64,000 nucleotides of DNA, taken from the NCBI GenBank assembly GCA_017427065.1, contig JAFRTL010000007.1, positions 1 to 64,000 of the forward strand. The letters are read 5' to 3'. This DNA is from Bacteroidaceae bacterium. Lineage in GTDB: Bacteria > Bacteroidota > Bacteroidia > Bacteroidales > Bacteroidaceae. Every line of letters starts with the position of its first letter. Position 1 is the first letter of the stretch. Below, piece by piece: positions 1-7,535 of the stretch. The translations under genes were made by a program, and so were the position numbers. Under the pieces are notes generated by a model, which saw only the letters and a program-made list of their open reading frames with translations, searched no databases and had not been told where the DNA came from.

Positions 1-1
1 A

Positions 2-1978
2 AATGGGCATTCGCAAAGCTCAATTCACAATTCACAATTCACAATTGACAATTATCGTGCAAACCGAATGCAGAGCCAAGCTGGCTTGAGCTATGCTGAG
101 GTGCAGCCGATAATCAATGAAGTTAATGACCCTGCGGATGAGACTGCGCAGCCTAATTCTCAATCCTCAATTCTCAATCCTCAATTATTCTGGCGTGGTT
201 ATGGCGTGCAGAGCATCATCAACGCCCGCTACGCTAGCAAGCTGCCATGTGCAGATGACTCTAATCGCCACACGGAGTCGTTGAAATTGGCTACAGACTT
301 GCTAATCTTACTTGATGGTGACAAGCAAGCTGTGCTAAGCATCGTGAAGAGCCAGCCTTGGGTACAGGAGATCATCCAAGAGCGCAATGAGAATGTGGAA
401 CAGACAGTGCAGAGTGCTGCTATGCGCATTGCTGATCTGGAAAAGAAGTTCCGCACCCTGCAACCCTCGAAGGAGATGCTGAAAGCCATTGAGGTTGCAA
501 CAGGATCTTCTTATAATGAGATTTTGGCTGGTGATTCAAAGTCTAGTGAAGACACAGCGCAGCCTAATTGTGAATTGTCAATTGTGAATTGTCAATTGGA
601 GAACTGGGGCAAGGAAATAGAGAAGCTATTTACGCAGTTCCCAGTTCTCTCAGACATTTGCAAAGGCCTCAAGCCCAATCAATTCCCAGCTGCATTGTTC
701 GTCGCAGGCTCGTTCCTGATGACACTTATGACACGCTGCACGTATCGCTTCTACCATCGTCCAGAAGAGAAACGCAGGCTGAATAGCAGTACGATTATTG
801 TGGGTGATCCTGCCAGTGGTAAGTCTTTCGCTACACGACTCTACAAGTTGCTCATGGCTCCCATCTTCGCAGCGGATAAGGCTGGCAAGGCTGCTATCAA
901 TGCGTATCGCGAATTGATGAAGACGAAAGGGGCGAATAAGGAGAAGCCAAAGAAGCCTAAGGTGGTGGTTCGCGTACACCCTGCACGTACTTCTAATGCG
1001 CAGTTCATTCAGGATATGGTGAACGCTGTGGAAACGGTTGATGGCGAGGAGATGCAGCTGCACATGGTGACGTTTGATACGGAGCTGGATAATACATTAA
1101 GCATCCAGAAAGGTGGTTCTTGGATTGACAAGATTTCTCTGGAATTGAAGGCTTTCCACAACGAAGAGGATGGTCAGGCTTATTCAAACGTGGATAGCGT
1201 ATTGCAGGACTTCTATGTGACTTGGAACTATGTCTATACAGGCACACCACTCGCACTGAAGAAGAAAGTGAATGAGCAGAACTTTGGTAGTGGTCTCGCT
1301 ACGCGACTCACTTGCATCCCTCTGCCTAGCACCAATTTCGAGATGATGAGTCGCGAAAAAACGGTGGATTATGACAGTGACGCACGACTCAAGGAATGGG
1401 CGTTCAAACTCGATAGAGTGAAGGGTGAACTCTCAGTTCAGAAAATTGTGGATGAACTCTATGAATGGACAGCTCGCAGAATGGCTGATGCCAAGGATAA
1501 TGACTCTCGTGCTGACGAGATGCTGCTGAAACGCTGTGCCTATCATGGTCTGAACTTCGCTGCACCTTTCATCGTGATGCGCCATTGGGATAAGATGCAA
1601 CAAGAGGGCGACTACTGGTGTGGCACTTTTGAAACGGATGACGTGGATTGGCAGCTCGCAGAACTGATCGTGAACATGCAGTATGCCTGCCAGAAGCACT
1701 ATTTTGGAGCCATGGCAGAGGCATATTTCGACAACAAGCTGCGTGATGCGTCAGTGAATGTGCAGCGCAGACAGAAGACTTTTGAGGCATTCAGCAAGTT
1801 GCCTGAAGAGTTCGTTGCTGAAGATGTGATGCGCTGCTTCTCGCTTAAAACAGATTCTGCTATGTATATGCGTATCAAGCGTTTGCAACAAGACAATCTG
1901 GTGGAGAAGGTGGGCGAATACGTGGAAAATGGCAAATCCAAGGCACGTTACAGAAAGACTGGGGTTCTGATGTGCTGA
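2..1978 (+). CDS. DUF3987 family P-loop protein, 5' end outside window
   Basis: The frame is open from the first bases of the window, so the ATG at 68 is probably internal and the true start lies upstream. A Walker A motif (GDPASGKS) is encoded at 803-826, and the following region fits the DUF3987 primase/helicase-like family that in Bacteroidales sits in integrated elements behind a VirE/BT4734-like N-terminal part. The segment around 250-480 (HTESLKLATDLLILLDG and onward) resembles the linker between those parts. Cellular role is inferred to be DNA metabolism of an integrated element; no activity is demonstrated. Odd feature: three dispersed repeat units (55-110, 146-187, 557-598) are translated in frame as Gln/Asn/Ser-rich linkers. 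The next gene is a virion-lysozyme-like protein, which supports an element remnant. Confidence 0.75.
   Translation, partial: NGHSQSSIHNSQFTIDNYRANRMQSQAGLSYAEVQPIINEVNDPADETAQPNSQSSILNPQLFWRGYGVQSIINARYASKLPCADDSNRHTESLKLATDLLILLDGDKQAVLSIVKSQPWVQEIIQERNENVEQTVQSAAMRIADLEKKFRTLQPSKEMLKAIEVATGSSYNEILAGDSKSSEDTAQPNCELSIVNCQLENWGKEIEKLFTQFPVLSDICKGLKPNQFPAALFVAGSFLMTLMTRCTYRFYHRPEEKRRLNSSTIIVGDPASGKSFATRLYKLLMAPIFAADKAGKAAINAYRELMKTKGANKEKPKKPKVVVRVHPARTSNAQFIQDMVNAVETVDGEEMQLHMVTFDTELDNTLSIQKGGSWIDKISLELKAFHNEEDGQAYSNVDSVLQDFYVTWNYVYTGTPLALKKKVNEQNFGSGLATRLTCIPLPSTNFEMMSREKTVDYDSDARLKEWAFKLDRVKGELSVQKIVDELYEWTARRMADAKDNDSRADEMLLKRCAYHGLNFAAPFIVMRHWDKMQQEGDYWCGTFETDDVDWQLAELIVNMQYACQKHYFGAMAEAYFDNKLRDASVNVQRRQKTFEAFSKLPEEFVAEDVMRCFSLKTDSAMYMRIKRLQQDNLVEKVGEYVENGKSKARYRKTGVLMC
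21..54. repeat. 7-bp tandem repeat array (CAATTCA type)
   Basis: About four and a half copies of a 7-bp unit, CAATTCA drifting to CAATTGA. It directly abuts the 56-bp unit at 55-110, and both lie in the open frame of the DUF3987 gene. The same period-7 structure recurs at many places in this window. Confidence 0.8.
55..110. repeat. 56-bp inverted repeat, left copy
   Basis: Matches the reverse complement of 2032-2087 at 55 of 56 positions. It is read through in frame by the DUF3987 gene and supplies that frame's first ATG (68). Each copy has a 7-bp repeat array on its outer side, so array plus unit behaves as one composite element present in two opposite orientations. Confidence 0.85.
146..187. 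repeat. In-frame heptad element in DUF3987 gene, copy 1
   Basis: GCGCAGCC followed by TAATT and alternating 7-bp units CTCAATC/CTCAATT. It is translated as AQPNSQSSILNPQL. The element at 557-598 has the same GCGCAGCCTAATT head and is read in the same frame as AQPNCELSIVNCQL. Confidence 0.8.
557..598. repeat. In-frame heptad element in DUF3987 gene, copy 2
   Basis: Same GCGCAGCCTAATT head as 146-187, followed by alternating units TGTGAAT and TGTCAAT. Translated in frame as a linker just before the P-loop domain. The GCGCAGC head also occurs, on the opposite strand, in the intergenic elements at 33038-33140 and 36053-36132. Confidence 0.8.
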
Positions 1979-2001
1979 TGTCCTCACTCACTCACATACT
2001 C

Positions 2002-2116
2002 ACATTAAACATTACGGCTTCGCCGTGATTCTCGGCTGCACCTCAGCATAGCTCAAGCGAGCTTGGCTCTGCATTCGGTTTGCACGAGAATTGAACATTA
2101 AACATTAAACATTAAA
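2002..2116. repeat. Composite repeat: heptads plus right copy of 56-bp inverted repeat
   Basis: Fills the gap between the DUF3987 gene and the next gene. It holds a CATTAAA/CATTACG start, a small hairpin (ACGGC-TTC-GCCGT), the 56-bp unit at 2032-2087 that mirrors 55-110, and a CATTAAA array that runs directly into the ATG at 2117. Confidence 0.8.
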
Positions 2117-2569
2117 ATGAACAATTTAGAACCAAGAGGATTGCGGAACAATAATCCGCTGAATATCCGTCACGGCAAAAGCCAGTGGCAAGGTCGTTCG
2201 AAGGAACAGAACGACAGAGAGTTTGTAAGCTTCCTGACAAAGGGGGCAGGTTATCGCGCAGGTTGGAAGATTCTGCAGACGTACTATGAAACGTTTACGA
2301 AGGCAGGCAAGCCCTTCAATCTGTACAACATTATCCATCGCTGGGCGCCTCCAGAGGATAATAACGACACAGCTCGCTACCTGCACTACGTCATAAAGTA
2401 CACGGGAAAAGCTGGCATGATGCCACTGCCAGAACCTCGTTCGGAGGATGGTTTCATGGCGCTGCAGCCCATCCTCATCGCCATGACTTGTGTGGAGAAC
2501 GGCATCAAGCCTGAGGAGGTGCCTGTGTCAGCGATATTACAAGGGTATCAGTTGGCGTTCAAGCATTGA
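2117..2569 (+). CDS. Virion structural protein P5 / lysozyme-like protein
   Basis: A 150-residue protein whose N-terminus (RGLRNNNPLNIR, then WQG) fits the structural protein P5-like family of small muramidase-related proteins found in phages and in Bacteroidales integrated elements. It has no signal peptide. The ATG is directly preceded by three 7-bp CATTAAA units with no other leader sequence. Family knowledge suggests peptidoglycan binding or cleavage, but a catalytic glutamate cannot be assigned here with certainty. The neighbouring DUF3987 gene points to a remnant of an integrated element rather than a complete prophage. Confidence 0.65.
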   Translation: MNNLEPRGLRNNNPLNIRHGKSQWQGRSKEQNDREFVSFLTKGAGYRAGWKILQTYYETFTKAGKPFNLYNIIHRWAPPEDNNDTARYLHYVIKYTGKAGMMPLPEPRSEDGFMALQPILIAMTCVENGIKPEEVPVSAILQGYQLAFKH

Positions 2570-2599
2570 GGGGCATACCTCTCTCATACCTCTCCCTAT

Positions 2600-2629
2600 C
2601 CCTCTCCTAACTTAGGGGAGGGATTTTTT
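2600..2629 (+). terminator. Rho-independent terminator
   Basis: Stem CCCTCTCC/GGGGAGGG (one wobble pair) with a 7-nt loop, followed by a run of six T. It ends the transcript of the lysozyme-like gene and faces the minus-strand gene at 2638. Confidence 0.8.
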
Positions 2630-2637
2630 GGGGGGTA

Positions 2638-3402
2638 TCATTTATTAGCCTTGCCCTTCTCTATGGCGTCTTGCAGTCGCTTATTGTTCTGACTGGCATC
2701 GTTGTAACGAGTTTGGACGCCGCTTTCGGAGGCTGCGGACGATGCCATCTCCTGACGCTTCTGGCGGTAGGCCTGCAGGTCGGCATCGCTCACGTTCATC
2801 ATCTGCTGGCACAGGGCGAACTTGGTCTTCATATCATCGTATATCCCCTCACTCATTGGGATGAATTGGGTGTCGTAGTTGATTTCTATGGCATCTTCGT
2901 ATGCCTTGTATCCTTCGTTCTCCTCAAAGTCCGCCAAGAATTGGTCGCATACATCCTCCTTGTATTGCTTCCGCAGCATATAGAGGTCGGAGACGGTCTC
3001 GATGAAGAGCACATTGCCCAAGGTCTCGATGGTCTCGATGGTGGACGAGAAGATGTGCTCTACAGTCTCCGTGTAGCTGAAGTAGGGTACGTAGGATATG
3101 AATATGAAGGGGTTCTGCTCCAACAGCTTGGGATTCTCTGCCACTGCCAACTGCTGCTCGAAGCCTGCATGGAGAAGGGAGTCGGCAGAGGCAACTTTCT
3201 CCAATGAATTGGAGAGGTCGTAGAGTATCATCATGACCATCTCTCGCTTGGCTGCCTCTTTCTTGCGATTGTCTATCCAGGCGGCGGTTCCGAAGGTGAG
3301 GACGATGGAGATGCTGGTGGCTATGAGCGACACGACAAACTGCTTCAGGTTCTTTATACCTTTCTTGAGGGGGAATCCTTGGATACGCATTTTTGATTTC
3401 AT
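2638..3402 (-). CDS. Hypothetical protein with one N-terminal membrane segment
   Basis: 254 residues. A basic start (residues 1-22) is followed by one hydrophobic segment at about 23-43 (VVSLIATSISIVLTFGTAAWI) and a long, acidic, largely helical C-terminal part with many Glu, Asp and Gln, ending in a Lys-rich tail. This is a single-pass inner-membrane layout resembling Bacteroidetes proteins of the DUF6090 kind, but I do not recognise it firmly. It starts 21 bases after the stop of the C69 peptidase upstream on the same strand, so the two are probably co-transcribed. Function unknown. Confidence 0.6.
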   Translation of the reverse strand: MKSKMRIQGFPLKKGIKNLKQFVVSLIATSISIVLTFGTAAWIDNRKKEAAKREMVMMILYDLSNSLEKVASADSLLHAGFEQQLAVAENPKLLEQNPFIFISYVPYFSYTETVEHIFSSTIETIETLGNVLFIETVSDLYMLRKQYKEDVCDQFLADFEENEGYKAYEDAIEINYDTQFIPMSEGIYDDMKTKFALCQQMMNVSDADLQAYRQKRQEMASSAASESGVQTRYNDASQNNKRLQDAIEKGKANK

Positions 3403-3423
3403 AATTTGGGCTCTCTATAAGGG

Positions 3424-5073
3424 TTAAAGTGACTTGATATCGCCTGACTCTGGCATGACGTAGCGGGTGCCTGTGTCACGGCTGATCTGCTCACGGTAGC
3501 GCTGGTCGTAGCCTGGGGTGGTGTAGCGCCCTGGGGCGATGACACCATCTTGCGACGGTTTCATGATCTGGTCGTTGTGCTTCACGGCTATAAGGCGGAA
3601 GAGCTTGTCCCAACGCTGCATCATCTGTGCCGTGTAGGCAGCTGACTTGCTGGTGAGGTAGGCCACTTTCTCGCGCTTGGTGAGGCCTTCGATGTCCTTC
3701 AGCACTTGCTCCTGATCGGCGGCATAGAAGTCCTCGAGTTCCTGCTGTGCCTCGCGGAGGTCGCCTATCATGACGCTGTAGCGCGGATAGATCATGTTGG
3801 CCACCACGTTGTTCACCCAGAAGGCGCTGTGCTCGCTGAACTCGTTGCTCTGGTTGTTCTCCCTGCGGAAGGCTTCTGGCACCTCAGTGATGCAGCAATA
3901 GATGGGCACGTAGGCCACCATGTTGGCATCGTCGCAGTTGAAGTACATCACGCCACCTACATCATCGGGCAGCCAACCACGCAGGTGGCTGACGAGGGTG
4001 AAGCCTGACTGTGGGGTACCTATGGCGCGCTCACGGAAGTATTGCTTGCCATCGACTTCCCAGTTCATAGGCATGGGGCGATAGGGGGAGCTCCAAGGGC
4101 CTGCGCTCATGTCGGCCGTCATGTCGAGGGGTGTGCCTTCGTAGTGGTCGCGCATGTCGTTCATGATGTCGCGCACGGAGAGCTTATGATCGGGCTTGAT
4201 GTAGAGGGGCAGGTGGTCGTATTCGCTATAGTCGCCATTGATGTAGGGCAGGTACTTGTCCATCTCTGCCTGGTTGTAGTGGTGGCGGAAGAAGCTCCAC
4301 ACGCGGGCATCGGCATAGCGCACCTTAGAGAAGGAGATGGGGCAATAGGCATCGCGGAAGCTGAAATCCTCGTCCTTGCCACTGAAGTAGCCTTTCTCAC
4401 GGGCGAAGGTGATGACATCCTTGGCGTAGAGGCAGTTCTTAGGGTCCTTGAGGGGGAACTGACGGATGCGGGAGAGGTTGGCATGGGCGGAGATGCAATC
4501 GTCGGGGATGCGGACGGCTACCCACACTGCGCCTTTCACGCCTGGGCCCTTGCCCATGATCTCGAGGATCCATGCCTCGTTCTTGTCGCACACGGTGATG
4601 GTCTCACCCGTGCTGCTATAGCCGTACTCCTGCAGAAGGTCGGTCATGATGATGATGGCCTCACGGGCTGTAGAGGCACGCTCGAGGCCCAGATGTATCA
4701 TGGTGTCGTAGTCGAGCCAGCCCTCGGGGTTCTGGAGCTCCAGACGACCGTCGAAGGTGGTCTCTACGATGCTGACTTGCTTCTCATTGATGTAGCCAAT
4801 GACGTCGTAGGTGTATTCTACCTGGGGGATGTAGCCACGGATGGCTCCCCTGCCCCACTCGCGGATGGCGATCATCTCGCCTGCCTCATGGCGCCCACCT
4901 GGGGTGCGCGACATGGATCCTGCGAAGCCGTAGCCGTCGCAGTTATAGGTACAGATCACTGAGCCATCGACAGAGGCTGCCTTGCCCACGATCAAATTAG
5001 TACATGCCCATGACGGTGTGATTGCCAGAGTCATCATCGCCAAAAGGGAAGAAAGAAGGTGTTTTGTTTTCAT
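3424..5073 (-). CDS. C69 family dipeptidase
   Basis: 549 residues. A signal peptide ends at TPSWA, leaving Cys24 as the new N-terminus (CTNLIVGKAASVDGS), as expected for the autoprocessed N-terminal nucleophile cysteine of peptidase family C69 (PepD/dipeptidase A, Ntn fold). The protein should act in the periplasm on short peptides. The length is normal for secreted Bacteroidales members. It leads a two-gene minus-strand unit with the membrane-anchored hypothetical protein at 2638-3402. Substrate preference cannot be read from sequence. Confidence 0.88.
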   Translation of the reverse strand: MKTKHLLSSLLAMMTLAITPSWACTNLIVGKAASVDGSVICTYNCDGYGFAGSMSRTPGGRHEAGEMIAIREWGRGAIRGYIPQVEYTYDVIGYINEKQVSIVETTFDGRLELQNPEGWLDYDTMIHLGLERASTAREAIIIMTDLLQEYGYSSTGETITVCDKNEAWILEIMGKGPGVKGAVWVAVRIPDDCISAHANLSRIRQFPLKDPKNCLYAKDVITFAREKGYFSGKDEDFSFRDAYCPISFSKVRYADARVWSFFRHHYNQAEMDKYLPYINGDYSEYDHLPLYIKPDHKLSVRDIMNDMRDHYEGTPLDMTADMSAGPWSSPYRPMPMNWEVDGKQYFRERAIGTPQSGFTLVSHLRGWLPDDVGGVMYFNCDDANMVAYVPIYCCITEVPEAFRRENNQSNEFSEHSAFWVNNVVANMIYPRYSVMIGDLREAQQELEDFYAADQEQVLKDIEGLTKREKVAYLTSKSAAYTAQMMQRWDKLFRLIAVKHNDQIMKPSQDGVIAPGRYTTPGYDQRYREQISRDTGTRYVMPESGDIKSL

Positions 5074-5159
5074 ATATACCTTGTTTTTTGATTATTTCTA
5101 ATGAACCGTTGGACAAATGTACGGAATGTTTTGAATATTACATAATATCGGTTCTATAA

Positions 5160-5191
5160 TTTGTTTACCAAAAGATAAATCGCTATATTTG
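5160..5191 (+). promoter_or_regulatory. Promoter of the nitrate-reductase operon
   Basis: TTTG at 5160-5163 and TATATTTG at 5184-5191, separated by 20 bases, an exact match to the Bacteroidetes -33/-7 consensus. Transcription should begin near 5198, leaving a leader of about 24 nt before the ATG at 5222. It argues against the TTG at 5189 as a start, because that codon lies inside the -7 element. Confidence 0.8.
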
Positions 5192-5221
5192 CAAAATAAC
5201 CTTTATATAAGTCTGATTATT

Positions 5222-5647
5222 ATGAAAAAGAACTTAGAATTCTTCCTCTTCGTGCTTTTCTGGGGCAGTGTTTGGGGAATTATTGAAGCCACTCTAGGCT
5301 GGGGTGTCCATAAGTTGCATATCCACGGCACCTCTCTGTTTTTCTATACCATAGGCATCTTCTGCATGCTTTCTGCTGCCTCACGGACAGGAAAAGGGAC
5401 CTATGCCGTTATGGGAACAGCCATCGTAGCGGCTGCCATCAAGTTGTTCGACCTCTTTATCCCAGGCACTTTCTTAGGAGCCATCAATCCTGCGAAGTTC
5501 ATCTTGCTCGAAGGTCTTTTTGTCATGGTATTGAACTATTTCCTTGACATCAAGGTGAAGTATAGTGCTCGACTGCCTATATTTGAGAGCAAGTTAGCCG
5601 TACCTGCCTTTGTGTTAGCTGCCATCTTCACGGTATGGTTGGCCTAA
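5222..5647 (+). CDS. Small multi-pass membrane protein, first gene of nar operon
   Basis: 141 residues with about four hydrophobic segments and a short hydrophilic gap after the second. The start was chosen at ATG 5222 (MKKNLEFFLF), since the longer frame begins at a TTG inside the promoter. I do not recognise the family. Its stop overlaps the mobA start by 13 bases, so the two are translationally coupled, and it heads an operon devoted to nitrate respiration and molybdenum cofactor. A role in cofactor or metal supply, or in energy coupling, is a guess from context only. Conserved-looking features visible by eye are GIIEATLGWGVHKLHIHG and a C-terminal hydrophobic end. Confidence 0.7.
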   Translation: MKKNLEFFLFVLFWGSVWGIIEATLGWGVHKLHIHGTSLFFYTIGIFCMLSAASRTGKGTYAVMGTAIVAAAIKLFDLFIPGTFLGAINPAKFILLEGLFVMVLNYFLDIKVKYSARLPIFESKLAVPAFVLAAIFTVWLA

Positions 5648-6204
5648 CAGGCGCTGTTCTTGCAGGTGGGCACAGCAGCAGATTCGGAAGCAATAAGGCT
5701 CTCTATTCACTGACCAATGGCAAGACGCTGTTGCAAGTAAGCATAGACTTACTGCGAACTTATTGTGAAGAAGTGCTCATCAGCACCAGCGAGGAAAATG
5801 CGAGGGCTTACGAAGCTTATCAGCAAGTTGGAATCGTGACAGACAACTATACCGATTGTGGTCCGCTGGGGGGTGTAGAGGCCATCTTAGAAGCCTGCAA
5901 GCATCCTTGGGCATTGATACTGACTTGCGACATGCCTGCGATGGATGCAGAAACGTTAAGCCTTCAACTATCATCGATCCGGGGAAAAGACGCTAATGCT
6001 ATTGCTTGGCAAACTGCCAATCATAGACTTATGCCCTTCCCCTTACTTATAAGGAAAGACACTCTGCCAATAGTCAGAGAGAAGCTACAAGCAGGATGTC
6101 TGAAGATGAAAGACTTACTTAATGCGCTGGATACGAAATGGATGATCATCACGGATGAAGGTCCTTTCAAAAACATCAACAGAACTGATGACCTCTTGAG
6201 ATAA
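5635..6204 (+). CDS. mobA: Molybdenum cofactor guanylyltransferase MobA
   Basis: 189 residues, normal for MobA. It joins GMP from GTP to molybdopterin to give the guanine dinucleotide cofactor (bis-MGD) needed by NarG. The nucleotide-binding signature LAGGHSSRFGSNKAL is at residues 9-23, and a DCGPLGGVEA segment and an LTCDMP segment (metal-binding Asp) follow in the expected order. The ATG overlaps the end of the preceding membrane-protein gene. Placement directly before narK-narGHJI fits a dedicated cofactor supply for this reductase. No other cofactor biosynthesis genes (moaA, moeA) are in the window. Confidence 0.9.
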   Translation: MVGLTGAVLAGGHSSRFGSNKALYSLTNGKTLLQVSIDLLRTYCEEVLISTSEENARAYEAYQQVGIVTDNYTDCGPLGGVEAILEACKHPWALILTCDMPAMDAETLSLQLSSIRGKDANAIAWQTANHRLMPFPLLIRKDTLPIVREKLQAGCLKMKDLLNALDTKWMIITDEGPFKNINRTDDLLR

Positions 6205-6237
6205 TTAATATTAAAAAATAAAGTAAACTGATATAAC

Positions 6238-7533
6238 ATGGGAAATGATTTTAAACTACGAGGCAATGCCTCAAGAGCACTGACAGCCGCTACACTAGGC
6301 TTCTTTTTTGGTGCTATGGCCATTTCACTTTTCGGCCCCACTGGCGGAACCCTTTCTAGTGCACTTAACTTAACTCCAGGACAGCTGGGACTGTTGGTCG
6401 CCATACCCTCACTGACAGGTTCCCTGCTACGTATCCCTTTTGGTGCCAGCGTTGACGGCAATGGAGGCTATAAGGGATTCAGTTCGTTGCTTGCTATCTC
6501 TGTGATTGGATTGGTAGCCCTATGTATTCTCTTCTCTGCTTACGATGTGAATACGCCAGGAAGTATGGAGGGCTTATTCCCCGTAGTACTTATTCTCGGC
6601 TGCCTGGCAGGTTGTGGTATCGCAACTTTCTCAGTAGGTATCTCGCAGAGCGGATACTGGTTCCCTAAACACAGGCAGGGATACTCATCTGGCATCTTCG
6701 GAGGACTAGGCACTACCTCAGCAGGTATCCTGGCATTTGCCTTACCATTGCTTTTACAGCACTTCGGATTCAACACCTCTTATTATATACTGACAGGAGT
6801 GATGATAGTGGGCTTACTCATCTATACAGTCTTTGGGGCTAATCCTCCTTACTTCCAGTTCCTGAAAGCAGGGAAGAGCAAGGAAGTGGCACGCAACAAT
6901 GCCTTGGCATGTGGCCAAGAGCTATTCCCATCGGGCAATGCCATAGATAGCCTCAAAATCTCCTCGAAGATCCCTCAGACTTGGATGCTGGTGTTTACCT
7001 ATTTCACCACCTTCGGTGGCTTCATGGCACTTACGGCGTGGTTCCCTACTTTCTGGAAACAAGGTCATGGTGTAGATCCAATGACTGCAGGTATTCTTAC
7101 GGCCATCTTCTCCATCCTGGCTGCCTTGCTACGTGTACCAGGTGGTCAACTCTCTGATAAAATCGGAGGCGAGAAGGTGTCTATGTGTTCGCTGGGCTTA
7201 TTGGCCATTGCAGGTATCCTGATGAATATTCCAATGGGCACATGGGGATTGTTCTGCGTGGCTTTGCTCATCGCCATAGCCTTTGGCTTCAATAACGCAG
7301 CTACCATGAAGTTGGTTCCTGTGTACGTAAGTAATGGTGTTGGCGGAGCCAATGGCTGGGTAGGTGGTCTCGGTGCTTTCGGAGGATTTGTGATTCCACC
7401 TCTCATGGGACAGATCGTTGGTTTCTCACCTGAATACGGCTATGGTTTGGGATTTCTCATCTTCACGGTGCTTGCCGTATTCGTGATGATCATCAACTAC
7501 TTCGGAATGATTAAAAAACAAAAACATACGTAA
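6238..7533 (+). CDS. narK: Nitrate/nitrite transporter NarK (MFS)
   Basis: 431 residues with about 12 membrane segments, the size of a single-unit NarK rather than the fused NarK1-NarK2 form. The N-terminal segment GFFFGAMAISLFGPTGG and the glycine-rich nitrate-signature-like stretches (GGLGTTSAGILA near residues 158-170 and GANGWVGGLGAFGGF near 372-386) fit the nitrate porter branch of the major facilitator superfamily. It should import nitrate and/or export nitrite across the inner membrane for NarG on the cytoplasmic side. It lies between mobA and narG, with a 2-base gap to narG. Confidence 0.93.
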   Translation: MGNDFKLRGNASRALTAATLGFFFGAMAISLFGPTGGTLSSALNLTPGQLGLLVAIPSLTGSLLRIPFGASVDGNGGYKGFSSLLAISVIGLVALCILFSAYDVNTPGSMEGLFPVVLILGCLAGCGIATFSVGISQSGYWFPKHRQGYSSGIFGGLGTTSAGILAFALPLLLQHFGFNTSYYILTGVMIVGLLIYTVFGANPPYFQFLKAGKSKEVARNNALACGQELFPSGNAIDSLKISSKIPQTWMLVFTYFTTFGGFMALTAWFPTFWKQGHGVDPMTAGILTAIFSILAALLRVPGGQLSDKIGGEKVSMCSLGLLAIAGILMNIPMGTWGLFCVALLIAIAFGFNNAATMKLVPVYVSNGVGGANGWVGGLGAFGGFVIPPLMGQIVGFSPEYGYGLGFLIFTVLAVFVMIINYFGMIKKQKHT

Positions 7534-7535
7534 TT

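Noticed and set aside
55..2087. Inverted repeats considered as insertion-sequence ends
   Set aside because: The enclosed gene is DUF3987, not a transposase, and the left copy lies inside its reading frame.
4042..4962. Long plus-strand reading frame opposite the C69 dipeptidase gene
   Set aside because: It is antisense to a clear family gene and low in complexity (Val, Gly, His, Ala-rich), a mirror of codon bias.
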